A DNA stretch of 64,000 nucleotides from Streptomyces sp. Je 1-369 (GCF_026810505.1 NZ_CP101750.1:2943254-3007253), one strand, 5' to 3'. Positions 10,943 through 21,153 are shown, counted from the stretch's first letter. Notes: generated from the sequence alone by a model not told the origin. Numbers and translations: made by a program.

Positions 10943-12006
10943 CACCCTCCAAGCCTCCCATCGTGGCACTGGACAACGTCCACGTCGTGCACAAGGCCCG
11001 CTCGGGAGGCCTGCTCTCCCGCGACCACGTGTACGCCCTGACAGAAGCGACCGTGGCCCTCGCCCCCGGCGAGACCGTCGGCATCGTCGGCGAATCCGGC
11101 TGCGGCAAGTCGACCCTGGCCAAGGTCCTCGTCGGCGCCCAACGCCCCAGCGAGGGCACCGTGTCGTTCCGCGGCCGCGACCTGTGGACGATGCCGCCCG
11201 CCGAACGGCGGACGTCCATCGGGACCCGGGCCGGGATGATCTTCCAGGACCCGTCGACCGCCCTGAACCGCCGCCTCCCGGTGAGCCGGATCCTGCGGGA
11301 CCCCCTCGACGTACACAGACGAGGCAGCCCGAGGGAACGGGACGAGCGCGTGCGGGAGTTGATGTCGCTGGTCGGCCTGCCGAAGAGCCTCGCCGACGGG
11401 CTGCCGGGACAGCTGTCCGGCGGGCAGCGCCAGCGCGTCGCCATCGCCCGCGCCCTCGCGCTCGAACCCGACCTGGTCGTCGCCGACGAGCCGACGAGCG
11501 CCCTCGACGTGTCCGTACGCGCCCAGATCCTCAACCTGCTCCTCGACCTGAAGGAGCGGCTGGGGCTCGCGCTCGTCTTCGTGTCCCACGACATCCAGAC
11601 CGTCCGCAGGATGAGCGACCGCGTCGTCACGATGTACCTGGGCCGGATCGTGGAGGAGGCACCGGCCGGGGAGAGCCTGACCCGCGCCCGTCACCCGTAC
11701 ACGCGCGCCCTGTTCTCCGCCACGCCCGGGCTGCTCGACCCCATCGACCCGATCCCGCTCGTCGGCCCCGTGCCGTCGGCGACCCGGCCGCCGAGCGGCT
11801 GCCCGTTCCGCACCCGCTGCTGGAAGGCGGACGAGGCGTGCGCCACCGCCATGCCGGAGAACCGGTCGGCGGGCGAGGGACACCGGTTCCGCTGTTTCCA
11901 TCCCGTGGCCGAGGGGGAATCGACCCACGACCTCGTCACCCAGGCCGCCGCCACGGCCACCGCCCCTGTCCCTCACAGCGGCGCCACCCCCAGGGAGCAT
12001 CCATGA
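10939..12006 (+). CDS. ABC importer ATPase (DppF-like)
   Basis: A 355-aa second motor subunit of the importer. It has Walker A GESGCGKST, Q-loop MIFQDPSTALN, signature LSGGQRQR, Walker B LVVADEP, a D-loop ALDVSVRAQ and switch histidine VSHD. The C-terminal oligopeptide/dipeptide extension carries the CPFRTRC and later cysteines, which in some relatives bind an iron-sulphur cluster. ATG overlaps the previous stop (ATGA). It pairs with the ATPase half of the fusion protein to make a heterodimeric motor. Confidence 0.92.
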
Positions 12007-12938
12007 CCATGCCCGCCCCGCTGACCGGTGTCGTCCCGCCCGTCTGCACCCCCCTGACACCGGACCGCGAGGTGGACGTCCCCTCCCTCACCCGGCTCGT
12101 CGACCACCTGGTCACGGGCGGCGTGGACGGTCTCTTCGTGCTCGGCTCGACCTCCGAGGTCGCGTACCTGACGGACCGGCAGCGCACCCTCGTCGTCGAG
12201 ACGGTCGTCCGCCACGCCGGCGGACGGCTCCCGGTCCTCGCCGGAGCCATCGACATGACCACACCCCGGGTACTCGACCGTGCGCGGGCCGCCACCGAGG
12301 CGGGCGCGGACGCGGTCGTCGTCACCGCGCCCTTCTACACCCGCACCCACCCGGCCGAGATCGCCCGCCACTTCCGGCTGGTCGCCGAGGGGTGCGGGGT
12401 GCCCGTCGTCGCGTACGACATTCCCGTGGCCGTACACACGAAGCTGCCCACCGAGCTGGTCCTCGAACTGGCCGTGGACGGCGTGCTCGCGGGCCTGAAG
12501 GACTCCAGCGGCGACGAGGGCTCCTTCCGGCGCGTGGTCCTCGGCAAGCGGGCGGAGCCGGGGCTCGCGGGGTTCGGTGTCCTCACCGGGTCGGAGCTCA
12601 CCGTCGACTCGGCGCTCGCGATGGGCGCGGACGGCGTCGTGCCGGGGCTCGGGAACGTCGACCCGGAGGGGTACGTACGGCTCCACCGCGCCTGCCGGGA
12701 CGGTGACTGGGCACGGGCGCGGGCCGAACAGGAGCGGCTGTGCGGGCTGTTCGGGATGGTGACAGTGGGCGATCGGACGCGGATGGGTGGCAGCTCCGCG
12801 GCGCTCGGCGCGTTCAAGGCGGCGCTGCACCTGCGCGGGGTCATCGACTGCCCGGCCACGGCGGAGCCGCAGATCCCGCTGTCGGCGGCGGAGACCGAGC
12901 GGGTGGGCAAGCACTTGGCCACAGCCGGGCTGCTGTGA
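12003..12938 (+). CDS. Dihydrodipicolinate synthase/N-acetylneuraminate lyase family protein
   Basis: A 311-aa TIM-barrel class I aldolase. The Schiff-base lysine is in GLKDSSGD, the catalytic tyrosine in YDIP, and the substrate-carboxylate loop is GSTSEVAYL in place of the usual GTTGE. The family makes or cleaves C-C bonds of 2-keto acids (DapA, NanA, KdgA, hydroxyproline catabolism). Because it is translationally coupled (ATGA) to a solute importer and is not next to other lysine genes, a catabolic lyase acting on an imported compound is more likely than lysine biosynthesis. The substrate is not identifiable. Confidence 0.8.
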   Translation: MTMPAPLTGVVPPVCTPLTPDREVDVPSLTRLVDHLVTGGVDGLFVLGSTSEVAYLTDRQRTLVVETVVRHAGGRLPVLAGAIDMTTPRVLDRARAATEAGADAVVVTAPFYTRTHPAEIARHFRLVAEGCGVPVVAYDIPVAVHTKLPTELVLELAVDGVLAGLKDSSGDEGSFRRVVLGKRAEPGLAGFGVLTGSELTVDSALAMGADGVVPGLGNVDPEGYVRLHRACRDGDWARARAEQERLCGLFGMVTVGDRTRMGGSSAALGAFKAALHLRGVIDCPATAEPQIPLSAAETERVGKHLATAGLL

Positions 12939-12983
12939 GGCACGCCGCGATCGCCCTGGGCCGACGGCCGTGAAGGACGCCCC

Positions 12984-13667
12984 TCAGGGCGAGACCACCG
13001 AACCCGGCGCGACCAGGCCCGACTCGTACGCGATGATGACGAGTTGGGCCCTGTCGCGTGCGCCCAGCTTGCCCATGATGCGGCTGACGTGCGTCTTCGC
13101 GGTCAGCGGGCTGAGGCCCAGCGTGTCGGCGATCTCCTGGTTGTTCAGACCGCGCGCGACGAGCCGCAGCACCTGCCGCTCCCGCTCCGAGAGCCCGTCG
13201 GGCCCGCCCGCGACCGGCACATCGGTGTCCGGCGCCCGCAGCACCCGGGCGATCAGCCGGGCCGTGGGGCCCGGCGACAGGAGGGAGTCACCCGCCGCCA
13301 CCGTGCGGATGGCGTCCAGGAGTTCGGCGGGTCTGGTGTCCTTGACCAGGAAGCCGGACGCGCCCGCGCGGAGCGCGTCGACGACGTGCTCGTCCGTGTC
13401 GTACGTGGTCAGCATGAGGACCTTCACGCCCGCCAGGTCCTCGTCGGCGGCCAGCAGCCGGGTCGCCTCGATGCCGTCGAGGTCGGGCATGCGGATGTCC
13501 ATGACGACGAGGTCGGCGCGTTCGGAGCGGGCAAGGTCGATCGCCGCGCGCCCCGTCCCCGCCTGCCCGACGACCTCCATGTCGGGCGCCGAGTCGACGA
13601 GCATCGCGAACGCGGCCCGCACCAGCGTCTGATCGTCGGCGAGCAGTACTCGGACCGGCACCGTCAC
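12984..13667 (-). CDS. LuxR-family (NarL-type) response regulator
   Basis: A 227-aa two-component regulator. The receiver domain (residues ~5-120) has the acidic pair DD at 11-12, phospho-acceptor Asp57 in VVMDIRMPD, the conserved Thr in LMLTTYD and the Lys in FLVKD. The C-terminal LuxR HTH begins at LSERERQVLRLVARGLNNQ. GTG overlaps the kinase stop, so the pair is co-translated. It lies in a three-gene leftward unit downstream of an MMPL exporter, a common arrangement in which the pair controls the exporter and itself. It converges on the DapA-like gene. Confidence 0.92.
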   Translation of the reverse strand: MTVPVRVLLADDQTLVRAAFAMLVDSAPDMEVVGQAGTGRAAIDLARSERADLVVMDIRMPDLDGIEATRLLAADEDLAGVKVLMLTTYDTDEHVVDALRAGASGFLVKDTRPAELLDAIRTVAAGDSLLSPGPTARLIARVLRAPDTDVPVAGGPDGLSERERQVLRLVARGLNNQEIADTLGLSPLTAKTHVSRIMGKLGARDRAQLVIIAYESGLVAPGSVVSP

Positions 13668-14908
13668 GACAGACCTCCCAGGGAAACGGGTGCGAGCGGA
13701 AGCACCGCGGACACCAGGAAACCCCCTTCGGGCCGCGGGCCCGCGTCCAGGGTGCCACCGACCGTGCGGGCCCGCTCCCGCATGCCGAGAAGCCCGAACC
13801 CCGGCGCGTGCCCGTCCCCTTGGGAGCGCGCGCCCCTCCCGTCGTCCGCGACCCGCACGCACAGCGCCGCGTCCTCGGCGCGCACCGACACCCGCACGGT
13901 GCTGCCGGGCCCCGCGTGCCGTACGACATTGGTGAGCGCCTCCTGCACGATGCGGTAGGCCGCGGCGCCCACGGCGGCCGGTGCCCGGCACTCCGCCACC
14001 GCGAGCTCGACGCGGGCGCCCGAGGTGCGGGCCGCGTCGGCGAGGTCGGGCAGGCCGTCGAGGCCGGGCAGCGGCCCGCGCGCCTCGGCCGCGCCCGCCC
14101 CGTCCTCGTCGTCGTCGGAGCCGGACCGCAACACCTGGAGTGTGGCGCGGAGTTCGCCGCGAGCCGTACGGCAGGTCTCCGCGACGTCGTCGAGCGCCTT
14201 CGCGACCGCGGCACGGTCGAGCCGGTCCGGGTCGGCGGACAGGACGTGCGCGGCGACGGACGTCTGGACGCCGACGAGCGTGATGCTGTGCGCGAGCAGG
14301 TCGTGGAGGTCGCGGGCGACCCGCAGCCGTTCCTCCGCGACCCGGCGGCGCGCCTCCTCCTCGCGGGTGCGTTCGGCGCGCTCGGCCCGCTCCACCACGG
14401 AGGCGACGTACTGCCGGTGGATGCGCACGTACACGCCGAGCAGCAGGAACGCGACGATCCAGCCGGAGATCCGCAGGGACTCCGCGCCCTCGGCCATGCC
14501 TTCGCTGAACTTCACGCTCAGCATGATGCCCATGACGCCGATGCCGATGAGGAGCGTGTTGCGGGGCCGGGTGCGGGAGGCCACGGTGAACAGCGCGGCC
14601 ATCGACACGGCCATGGGCGCGGTGTGGTTGTTGTCCAGGGAGTGGTAGGCCAGCAGGATCGCCATCAGGGTGACCATGACGCGCACCGGGGCGCGGCGCC
14701 GCCACACGACGACGACGTGCGCGACGAGCAGCAGCGCCCAGCCGAGCACGTCGGGCGTCCGCCCGTTGTCCCGCACCACCTGCACGACCACGACGGCGCT
14801 CACGGCCATCGCGAGGGCGAACACCGCGTCCGTGCGCAGCCGTTCGCCGGGGGCGGCCGGGCCGAGTACGCGCTCGACGAGAGATTCCACCGCACCATCT
14901 TCGGGCAC
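13664..14908 (-). CDS. Sensor histidine kinase (HisKA_3 type)
   Basis: A 414-aa membrane kinase. The N-terminal half has five to six hydrophobic segments with very short loops, so signals are probably sensed in the membrane. A coiled linker rich in Glu/Arg is followed by the HisKA_3 phospho-acceptor motif RDLHDLLAHS and an HATPase domain (N box EALTNVVRHAG, G box ADDGRGA, GFGLLGMRER). The partner regulator overlaps its stop. The start is uncertain: GTG at 14908 has GGAGG upstream, but that lies in a hairpin arm; GTG at 14890 is an alternative. Confidence 0.88.
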   Translation of the reverse strand: MPEDGAVESLVERVLGPAAPGERLRTDAVFALAMAVSAVVVVQVVRDNGRTPDVLGWALLLVAHVVVVWRRRAPVRVMVTLMAILLAYHSLDNNHTAPMAVSMAALFTVASRTRPRNTLLIGIGVMGIMLSVKFSEGMAEGAESLRISGWIVAFLLLGVYVRIHRQYVASVVERAERAERTREEEARRRVAEERLRVARDLHDLLAHSITLVGVQTSVAAHVLSADPDRLDRAAVAKALDDVAETCRTARGELRATLQVLRSGSDDDEDGAGAAEARGPLPGLDGLPDLADAARTSGARVELAVAECRAPAAVGAAAYRIVQEALTNVVRHAGPGSTVRVSVRAEDAALCVRVADDGRGARSQGDGHAPGFGLLGMRERARTVGGTLDAGPRPEGGFLVSAVLPLAPVSLGGLS

Positions 14909-14910
14909 GC

Positions 14911-14940
14911 GGGTGCCCCTCCGGGAGAGGAGGGGCACCC
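14911..14940 (-). terminator. Perfect 12-bp hairpin between the MMPL gene and the kinase gene
   Basis: The arms GGGTGCCCCTCC and GGAGGGGCACCC pair perfectly around a 6-base loop. It sits 12 bp past the MMPL stop and just before the kinase start. No U-run follows, which is normal for Streptomyces terminators. The 3' arm (leftward reading) includes the GGAGG that would be the kinase ribosome-binding site, so it may limit both read-through and kinase translation. Confidence 0.7.
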
Positions 14941-14952
14941 GGAACGACCGGC

Positions 14953-17052
14953 TCAAGGCGAGGGGACCCGGACGGGCTCGGCCTCGTGGGCCGGCGGCGG
15001 CGCGGCCGCGGCACGCCGGGACAGCGGTCCGGGCCACCACACCTTCCTGCCGAGTGCGACGCTCGCGCTCGTCACCAGGTACGTGCGGACCAGGAAGGTG
15101 TCGAGCAGGACGCCGACGGCGATCACGAAACCCAGCTCGACGAGTTGGACCAGCGGCATGTTGGTCAGCACCGCGAACGTGGCGGCGAGGACGAGTCCCG
15201 CGGAGGCGATGACGCCGCCGGTGGTGCGCAGCGCGGTGAGCGCGGCGGCGCCCGGTTCGGCGCCGTTCAGGCACTCCTCCCTCATCCGGTGCATCAGGAA
15301 GATCCCGTAGTCCACGCCGAGTGCGACGAGGAAGACGAAGGACAGCAGCCCGAGGCCCGGGTCGGTGCCCTCGAACCCGAAGAGCGGCTCGAGGACGAGG
15401 CCCGCGATGCCGAGCGAGGCGCCCCACACCGCGACGACCGCGGCGAGCAGCAGCAGCGGCGCGACGATGCTGCGCAGCAGGGCCACGAGAACGAGCAGGA
15501 CGGCGCCGAGGACGAGCGGTACGACGATGTTCCGGTCGCGGACGTTGGTGTCCTGCAAGTCGAGTTGCTGGGCGCTCGGCCCGCCCACGTACGACCCGTC
15601 GAGCCCGTCCCGCAGCGCCTCGATGGTCGCGGTCTCGCCCGCGGACTCGGGCGCGGACGCCGCGGTGACGGTGATCTCGGTCCAGCCTTCGGCGGTACGT
15701 CCCCGCTCGGCGCCGCCGACGCCCTCCGTGTCGCGGATGCGCGCCAGGGATTCGCCGGCCCGCCCGTCCGGGGTCATCACGGTGATGGGCTGGGTGCCCT
15801 GCTCGGGGTAGGCGGTGGCGAGGGTCTGCACAGCGGAGACGGACTCGGGGGTCTTGGTGAAGGAGTCCTCCTGCTTGAGGGCGCCCGGCAGGTTGAACGC
15901 GCCGAGGGCGAGCGCGCCGAGCAGTACGGCTCCGCTCGCGAGCACGGTGAGCGGCCTGCGCCCCGCGGAGCCGCCCATCGCGGCGAAGAGGCCGCGCCGC
16001 TGCTTGGGGGTGCTGCCGAAGGCGGGCACGAGCGGCCAGAACACGCGCCGTCCGAGCAGGACGAGCACGGCGGGCAGCAGCGTCAGCATGGTCACGAGCG
16101 CGCACAGCACGCCGACGGTGCCGAGCGGGCCCATGCCGCGGCTGCTGTTGAGGTCGGCGGCGAGGAGGCAGAGCAGTCCGGCGGCGACGGTGCCGGAGGA
16201 CGCGAGGACGGCGGGCCCGCAGCCGCGCAGGGCGGCGACCATGGCGTCGTAGGGCCGCTCGACCTTGCGCAGTTCCTCCCGGTAGCGGGAGACGAGGAGC
16301 AGCGCGTAGTCCGTGCCCGCGCCGAACACGAGGATGGTCATGATGCCCGAGCTCTGTCCGGTGACCGACGTCCCGAAGCCCTGGTTCAGGCCGTACGCGA
16401 CGCCCATCGCCAGATAGTCGGCGACGCCCGCGACGGCGAGCGGCACGAGCCACAGGAAGGGACTGCGGTAGATGACGATGAGGAGCAGCGCGACGACGCC
16501 CGCGGTGGTGTAGAGCAGGGGTCCGCCGAGCGAGTTGTAGACCTCACTCGCGTCGGTGTCGAGGGCCCCCGCCCCGCCGACGTCGACGCTCAGCCCGCCC
16601 TCGCCGTGCGCGATGTCCCGCACGCCGTTGACCAGCGCGTCCCGCTTGTCCTCGTCCTGCCCCGGCTCGGTGCTCGCGACGGGGTACATGAGGGTGGTGC
16701 CGTCCTCGGAGGGCACGGCCTCGGGCTTGCCCACGAGTTCGTGGGCCTCGGCGACCTCGGCGACCTGGTCCGCGGCGGTCCTCCGGTCGGCGGCGGTGAG
16801 ACCGCCGTCCCGGTGGTACACGAGCACGAGCTCGGTGGCCTCGCCGCCCGGCAGCTTCTCCTGCAACCGGGCGACTTCGGTGGAGGACGCGCTCGCCGGA
16901 AGGTAGTCGACGGCCCGGTCCTTCTGGACGTCGGCGAGCTTCGACGCGAACGGTGAGGCGACCGCGAGCACGACGATCCACAGCCCCAGAAACACCCAGG
17001 GCACGGCGCGCCGTCGCCGCGCCGGTGCGGCCTTGGTCCGTACGGCCTCCAT
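14953..17052 (-). CDS. MMPL/RND family transporter
   Basis: A 699-aa exporter with the typical two-fold MMPL layout. There is one N-terminal helix (WVFLGLWIVVLAV), a large external domain, five helices, a cytoplasmic joint, then the same again. Family motifs are the GAGTDYALLLVSRYREEL segment after helix 4 and the matching VALGVDYGIFLMHRMREE in the second half, whose buried acidic residues carry the proton relay. MMPL proteins move lipids, siderophores or drugs across actinobacterial membranes. The start ATG (MEAVRTK) has AAGGGGG upstream; an earlier in-frame start lacks support. The hairpin downstream separates it from the two-component pair, which may regulate it. Confidence 0.9.
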   Translation of the reverse strand: MEAVRTKAAPARRRRAVPWVFLGLWIVVLAVASPFASKLADVQKDRAVDYLPASASSTEVARLQEKLPGGEATELVLVYHRDGGLTAADRRTAADQVAEVAEAHELVGKPEAVPSEDGTTLMYPVASTEPGQDEDKRDALVNGVRDIAHGEGGLSVDVGGAGALDTDASEVYNSLGGPLLYTTAGVVALLLIVIYRSPFLWLVPLAVAGVADYLAMGVAYGLNQGFGTSVTGQSSGIMTILVFGAGTDYALLLVSRYREELRKVERPYDAMVAALRGCGPAVLASSGTVAAGLLCLLAADLNSSRGMGPLGTVGVLCALVTMLTLLPAVLVLLGRRVFWPLVPAFGSTPKQRRGLFAAMGGSAGRRPLTVLASGAVLLGALALGAFNLPGALKQEDSFTKTPESVSAVQTLATAYPEQGTQPITVMTPDGRAGESLARIRDTEGVGGAERGRTAEGWTEITVTAASAPESAGETATIEALRDGLDGSYVGGPSAQQLDLQDTNVRDRNIVVPLVLGAVLLVLVALLRSIVAPLLLLAAVVAVWGASLGIAGLVLEPLFGFEGTDPGLGLLSFVFLVALGVDYGIFLMHRMREECLNGAEPGAAALTALRTTGGVIASAGLVLAATFAVLTNMPLVQLVELGFVIAVGVLLDTFLVRTYLVTSASVALGRKVWWPGPLSRRAAAAPPPAHEAEPVRVPSP

Positions 17053-17171
17053 GACGGGCCCCCTTCGGCAGAGTGACAGGTTCACGCTCCACCCTTCCGC
17101 CGGGCGGCGGCCTTTCCGTCGGGCTGGGGGGCGAGTTGGGGGCTACGGCGGAGGGATGCGGGTGGCCCGGA

Positions 17172-20100
17172 TTACTCCCCGCGGAGTATGCGCAGGGCCT
17201 CCCGGAGGCGGTTCCAGCGCCCGGTGCCGAGGCAGAGGAGGACGTACCGCCGCCCGACGGTCCTGACCTGGAGGCTGCGGGGGCCGAAGATGCGGGTGGC
17301 GTCGTGGAGGAGGACGCCGTAGCGGTCCCCGGCGCGGCGGGGGTGGAGGGACCAGAGCAGGGCGTACGCGTGACTCGTGCGGGCCAGCCAGGTCCAGGCG
17401 TGGTCCGGGCCGTGCAGGCGCTCGTGGTCGGCGACGAGGGCGGCGAGCTCCGTCACAGCGGTGTGGCCGCGGCCGGTGCGGCGGGCCATCCGGCCGAGCT
17501 CCAGGCGGGCTTCGAGGGTCCACCGGTGCTCGGGGCCGTGGAGCCGCTCGTAGTCGGCGACGAGTTCCCGCATGACGGTCAGCGCCTCACGCCAACGGCC
17601 GGAGTGGCGCAGGGCACTGGTCGCCCACCAGTTCCGCTGGGCGAGCGTCCACGGGTGACCGGGGCCGAACTCCTCGGTGAGGTCGTCGAGCAGGCGCCGC
17701 TGGAGGGTGACGTTCTTCCACACCAGGCCTACGGAGACGTAGGCGGCTCCGAGGCTGCGGCGGGCGGCGACGGCCTCCCCGCTCAGGGGGCCCGAGTGGC
17801 GTTCGTACGCGGCGAGGACCCGTCTGCGGACGGTGAGTGCTCGGATGCGGCGCTGGCGTCTGCGGAGGAGGTACGCGGCCCTGCTGAGCGCGTTGACGGT
17901 GTAGGGGTGGTCGGGGCCGAGGATGCGCAGGTAGGACGCGTGCAACCCACGTGCGGCACGTCGCATCTCACGCCACTTCGCCATCCTGGCGAGGGCCGAC
18001 GCGTACTCGCCCCTGACGGCGAGCGTCACGGGGTGGTCCACGCCGTACACCCGCAGACTCTCGGCGAGGGATTCCTTCAGGAGCTCCGCCTGCTCCGGGT
18101 AGCGCCACAGCGTTTCGTGGGCCCAGGCCAGGCTGCGGCGCGCCATGAGGGTTTCGCCGTGGTCGGAGCCGCGCAGCCGCATCATGTCGTCCAGTACCCG
18201 GCGGTGCAGCGCCAAGGCCTCCTCGTACCGTCCGCACTCCCCGTAGGAGACAGCGAGAGCGCCGCGCGACCGCACCGCCTCCACATCGTCCTCCCCGTAC
18301 AGCCGGGTCAGCTCGGTGACGTTCTCCTCCCGCAGCGCGCAGCTCTCCGTCCAGCGGCCGAGGCCGCTCAGGGCGCGGGCGAGATGCGCGCGCACCCGCA
18401 GGGCCTGCGGATGGCCGGCGCCGAGGGCCCGCGTGGTGTCCACCAGCGCACGCCTCAGCAGCGTGACGGCCTCCGCGCCCCGCCCCTCGACGACGAGCAC
18501 CGCGGCGAGGTCGAGACGGATGGCGAGAACGCGGCGGTGCGTGGGACCGAAGACGGCTTCCGCGTCGGCGAGCACCTCCCGCGCCATGGCGACCGCCTCC
18601 GCGGTGCGCCCCACCGAGGCGCAGCCGTCGATGTACTGGGCCCGCGCTTCGAGGGTGTCCGGATGGTCCGGCCCCAACAGGCGCGTGCAGTCGGCGAGTA
18701 CGTCGCGGTGGACCTGGTAGGACTCGCTCTCGTGCAGTCCCTTGTCCAGGGCACGCGCCAGGTTCAGCCGCGCGGAGAGGACACCCCGGTGGTCCGGGCC
18801 GAGCAGCTCGGTCAGGTCTGCCACGATCCGCCGGTGCAGGTCGATGGCCTCCTCGTCGTGGTCCAACCGCAGCAGACAGAGCGCGACGGTGTCCCTGATG
18901 TCCGCGGTGTCCTCGGCGACGTCGCCGAAGACCCGGACGGCGTCGGCCGCGGCGCGCCGGGCCTCCGTCAGCGCCTCGTCGTACCGGCCCGCGGAGATGC
19001 AGTTCAGGGCGAGGGCGTGCCGGGCGTGGACGGTCTCGGGGGCGTCCTCCCCCTCCGCCTGCACGCGCTCCGCGAGGAACTGCCGGAGCAGCGACACGCC
19101 TTCCTCCGCCCGGCCCGCCGATCCGTAGGCGTCCGCGAGCGTCCGCCAGGGCCACAGTTCCCGGGCGCTGTCGGGGGCGGCTCCCGGCGAGGCGTCGGCG
19201 CGGACCCGTTCCGTGAGCTCGGAGCGCAGGCGTTCGGAGAGGGCGATGGCGTCGGCGAGGCGGCCCGCGGCGGCGTAGGAGCGCGCCAGATGGCCGCGGA
19301 CGGAGAGGGTGACCGCGTGCTGGGGACCGAACAGCCGCTCGGCGTCGCGCACCACGGTCTCGTACAGGGACACCGCGGGTTCGAAACTGCCCGCCGCCCG
19401 GCAGGCGTCGGCCAGGTCCTCACGGGCCAGGCAGACCTCGCGCTCGTCGGGGTCCGCCGCGGCCTCCAGCAGTTCCAGACGCCTGCGGCGGACCGTGACG
19501 GCCTCTGTGACGCGGCCCGCCCGCGCGCAGACGTCCCCCAGGGTGTCCAGGGCGGACACGGTGACCGGCCCGGCGGCGTCCGGGGCCGCGTCGCACACGG
19601 CCACGATCTCCCTGGCCTCGCGCAGCGCCCGCGCCAGGTCGCCCACCTCGACGAGGTGCTCCGCGGCCACCCACCTCCGCAGGTCGATCAGCGGCTCCAT
19701 GGCGCCCGCGCCGCGCGCCGCCACCTCCGGCCGCAGCGCGCTCCACAGTGCCTCGATCTGATCGGCGAGCTGTCGTCCCCGCTCACGCAGCCGCCACGCG
19801 TCCACCGACGGCACCAACCGGTCGTCGAGGTACTCCACGACCAGATGGGCCGCCCGGTCCAACGTCCCTTCCTGCCGCGCCCGCTCCCGCAGCACCCGCT
19901 GCACGAGCCGGTGCACGGCGACCGCGTCGCCGCCGACGCGCGTGATGAGCGACGCGTCGACGAGCGCGCCGAGGACGTCGTCAACCGCCCCGGGGTCCCG
20001 GCCCCCCACCGCCCCGGCGAGCAGCTCACGCGGCACCCCGTCGGGCGACAGCACGGACAGCGCGTCCAGCAGCACCCGGACGAGCCCGTCCCCGCGCCGC

Positions 20101-21134
20101 CCCTCCGCCCCCTCCACCGCCAGCAGAATCGCCTCCCCCACCCGATGCGGATACCGGTCCCCCGGCGCTCTGGCCAGCACCTCCCGTACGGGATAGGCCC
20201 GCAGCCGCTCCAGATACCCCCGGTATCCGACCCCCCTCCCCCGGATCACCTCCGCGGCCTGGGCGAGGGCCAGCGGCAGGCAGCCGAGCTCGGCGGCGAG
20301 TTCCGCCGCCCCGTCCGGCGACCCGCACTCCGACCGCTCGCGCAGGAAGTCCAGCGCCTCCTCCTCCGTGAACACGTCGACGTCGACCAGCGCGCCCGCG
20401 ATGTTCCCGAAGGACCGCACCGTCGTCGTCACGACGACCTGCGCACGCCCCGCGACGGGGAGCCATGCGGCGACCTCGTCGGGGTCCGTCGCGTTGTCGA
20501 CGACGATCAGGCAGGGCAGGTCGGGGTGGGCGCCGATCCAGCCGAGGGAGGCGCGGGCCGCGGCGGCCACGTCGTCGCCGGGGGCGCGCACGCCGAGCCG
20601 GTCGGCGAGTTCGGCGAGGCCCGAGGCGAGGCGGCCGCCGCTCTCCGCCGCGATCCACGCGACGACGGGCCAGCCCTCCACGATGCGGCGCCGCGCGTAG
20701 GCCGCGGCGAGCTGTGTCTTGCCGACCCCGCGCGCGCCGGTGACGGCGTGCACGACGGTGAGGCCGGGTTCGTCCGCCGCCTGCTGGAGGCCCGCGAGGA
20801 GGTCTTCGCGGGGCTGGAAGCCACGGGGGCGGACGGGTAGTTCACCCATGCGGACGAGCACATCGGTGGGGCTCGGCTCGGGGCCGGACTCGGGGTCGGG
20901 TCGCGGCGCCGCGATGTGCGCGCTGTCGACCACGGCCCGCCCCACCCACGCCGCCCCCGCCGTCCCCCCGATCGTCGCCACGACGGTCGCCGCCGCGACG
21001 CCGACGGCGATCCGGCCCTCCTCCGCGGCGGGCAGCAGCGGCACGCGCGTCGCGTAGAACAGGACGAACACCCCGGCGAACGCCAGGGTGTCCAGGAGGA
21101 TCACGGTCGCCCAGCGGGCCCCGTCCTTGGGCAC
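17172..21134 (-). CDS. Membrane-anchored STAND/NB-ARC NTPase with long TPR array
   Basis: A 1320-aa protein. Two transmembrane segments (about 9-28 and 42-64) precede an NB-ARC-type module: P-loop GARGVGKTQ (133-141), Walker B PCLIVVDNATD (about 207-217), a VVVTTT sensor strand and GCLPLAL (284-290). Residues ~500-1300 are kinesin-light-chain-like TPR repeats with the recurring LGPDHPxTLxAR signature, roughly one per 42 residues. STAND NTPases act as switches: TPR binds a trigger and the NTPase oligomerises. No effector domain such as a nuclease, TIR or peptidase is visible. It starts 19 bp after the TerB gene, suggesting an operon. The function is unknown. Confidence 0.85.
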   Translation of the reverse strand: MPKDGARWATVILLDTLAFAGVFVLFYATRVPLLPAAEEGRIAVGVAAATVVATIGGTAGAAWVGRAVVDSAHIAAPRPDPESGPEPSPTDVLVRMGELPVRPRGFQPREDLLAGLQQAADEPGLTVVHAVTGARGVGKTQLAAAYARRRIVEGWPVVAWIAAESGGRLASGLAELADRLGVRAPGDDVAAAARASLGWIGAHPDLPCLIVVDNATDPDEVAAWLPVAGRAQVVVTTTVRSFGNIAGALVDVDVFTEEEALDFLRERSECGSPDGAAELAAELGCLPLALAQAAEVIRGRGVGYRGYLERLRAYPVREVLARAPGDRYPHRVGEAILLAVEGAEGRRGDGLVRVLLDALSVLSPDGVPRELLAGAVGGRDPGAVDDVLGALVDASLITRVGGDAVAVHRLVQRVLRERARQEGTLDRAAHLVVEYLDDRLVPSVDAWRLRERGRQLADQIEALWSALRPEVAARGAGAMEPLIDLRRWVAAEHLVEVGDLARALREAREIVAVCDAAPDAAGPVTVSALDTLGDVCARAGRVTEAVTVRRRRLELLEAAADPDEREVCLAREDLADACRAAGSFEPAVSLYETVVRDAERLFGPQHAVTLSVRGHLARSYAAAGRLADAIALSERLRSELTERVRADASPGAAPDSARELWPWRTLADAYGSAGRAEEGVSLLRQFLAERVQAEGEDAPETVHARHALALNCISAGRYDEALTEARRAAADAVRVFGDVAEDTADIRDTVALCLLRLDHDEEAIDLHRRIVADLTELLGPDHRGVLSARLNLARALDKGLHESESYQVHRDVLADCTRLLGPDHPDTLEARAQYIDGCASVGRTAEAVAMAREVLADAEAVFGPTHRRVLAIRLDLAAVLVVEGRGAEAVTLLRRALVDTTRALGAGHPQALRVRAHLARALSGLGRWTESCALREENVTELTRLYGEDDVEAVRSRGALAVSYGECGRYEEALALHRRVLDDMMRLRGSDHGETLMARRSLAWAHETLWRYPEQAELLKESLAESLRVYGVDHPVTLAVRGEYASALARMAKWREMRRAARGLHASYLRILGPDHPYTVNALSRAAYLLRRRQRRIRALTVRRRVLAAYERHSGPLSGEAVAARRSLGAAYVSVGLVWKNVTLQRRLLDDLTEEFGPGHPWTLAQRNWWATSALRHSGRWREALTVMRELVADYERLHGPEHRWTLEARLELGRMARRTGRGHTAVTELAALVADHERLHGPDHAWTWLARTSHAYALLWSLHPRRAGDRYGVLLHDATRIFGPRSLQVRTVGRRYVLLCLGTGRWNRLREALRILRGE

Positions 21135-21153
21135 GGCGCGCGCCGGGATCGGC

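Noticed and set aside
17073..20840. A 1255-codon open frame on the plus strand opposite the STAND-TPR gene
   Set aside because: Antisense shadow of the TPR gene; no domain, Gly/Arg/Val-rich, and the other strand shows clear TPR and P-loop motifs.
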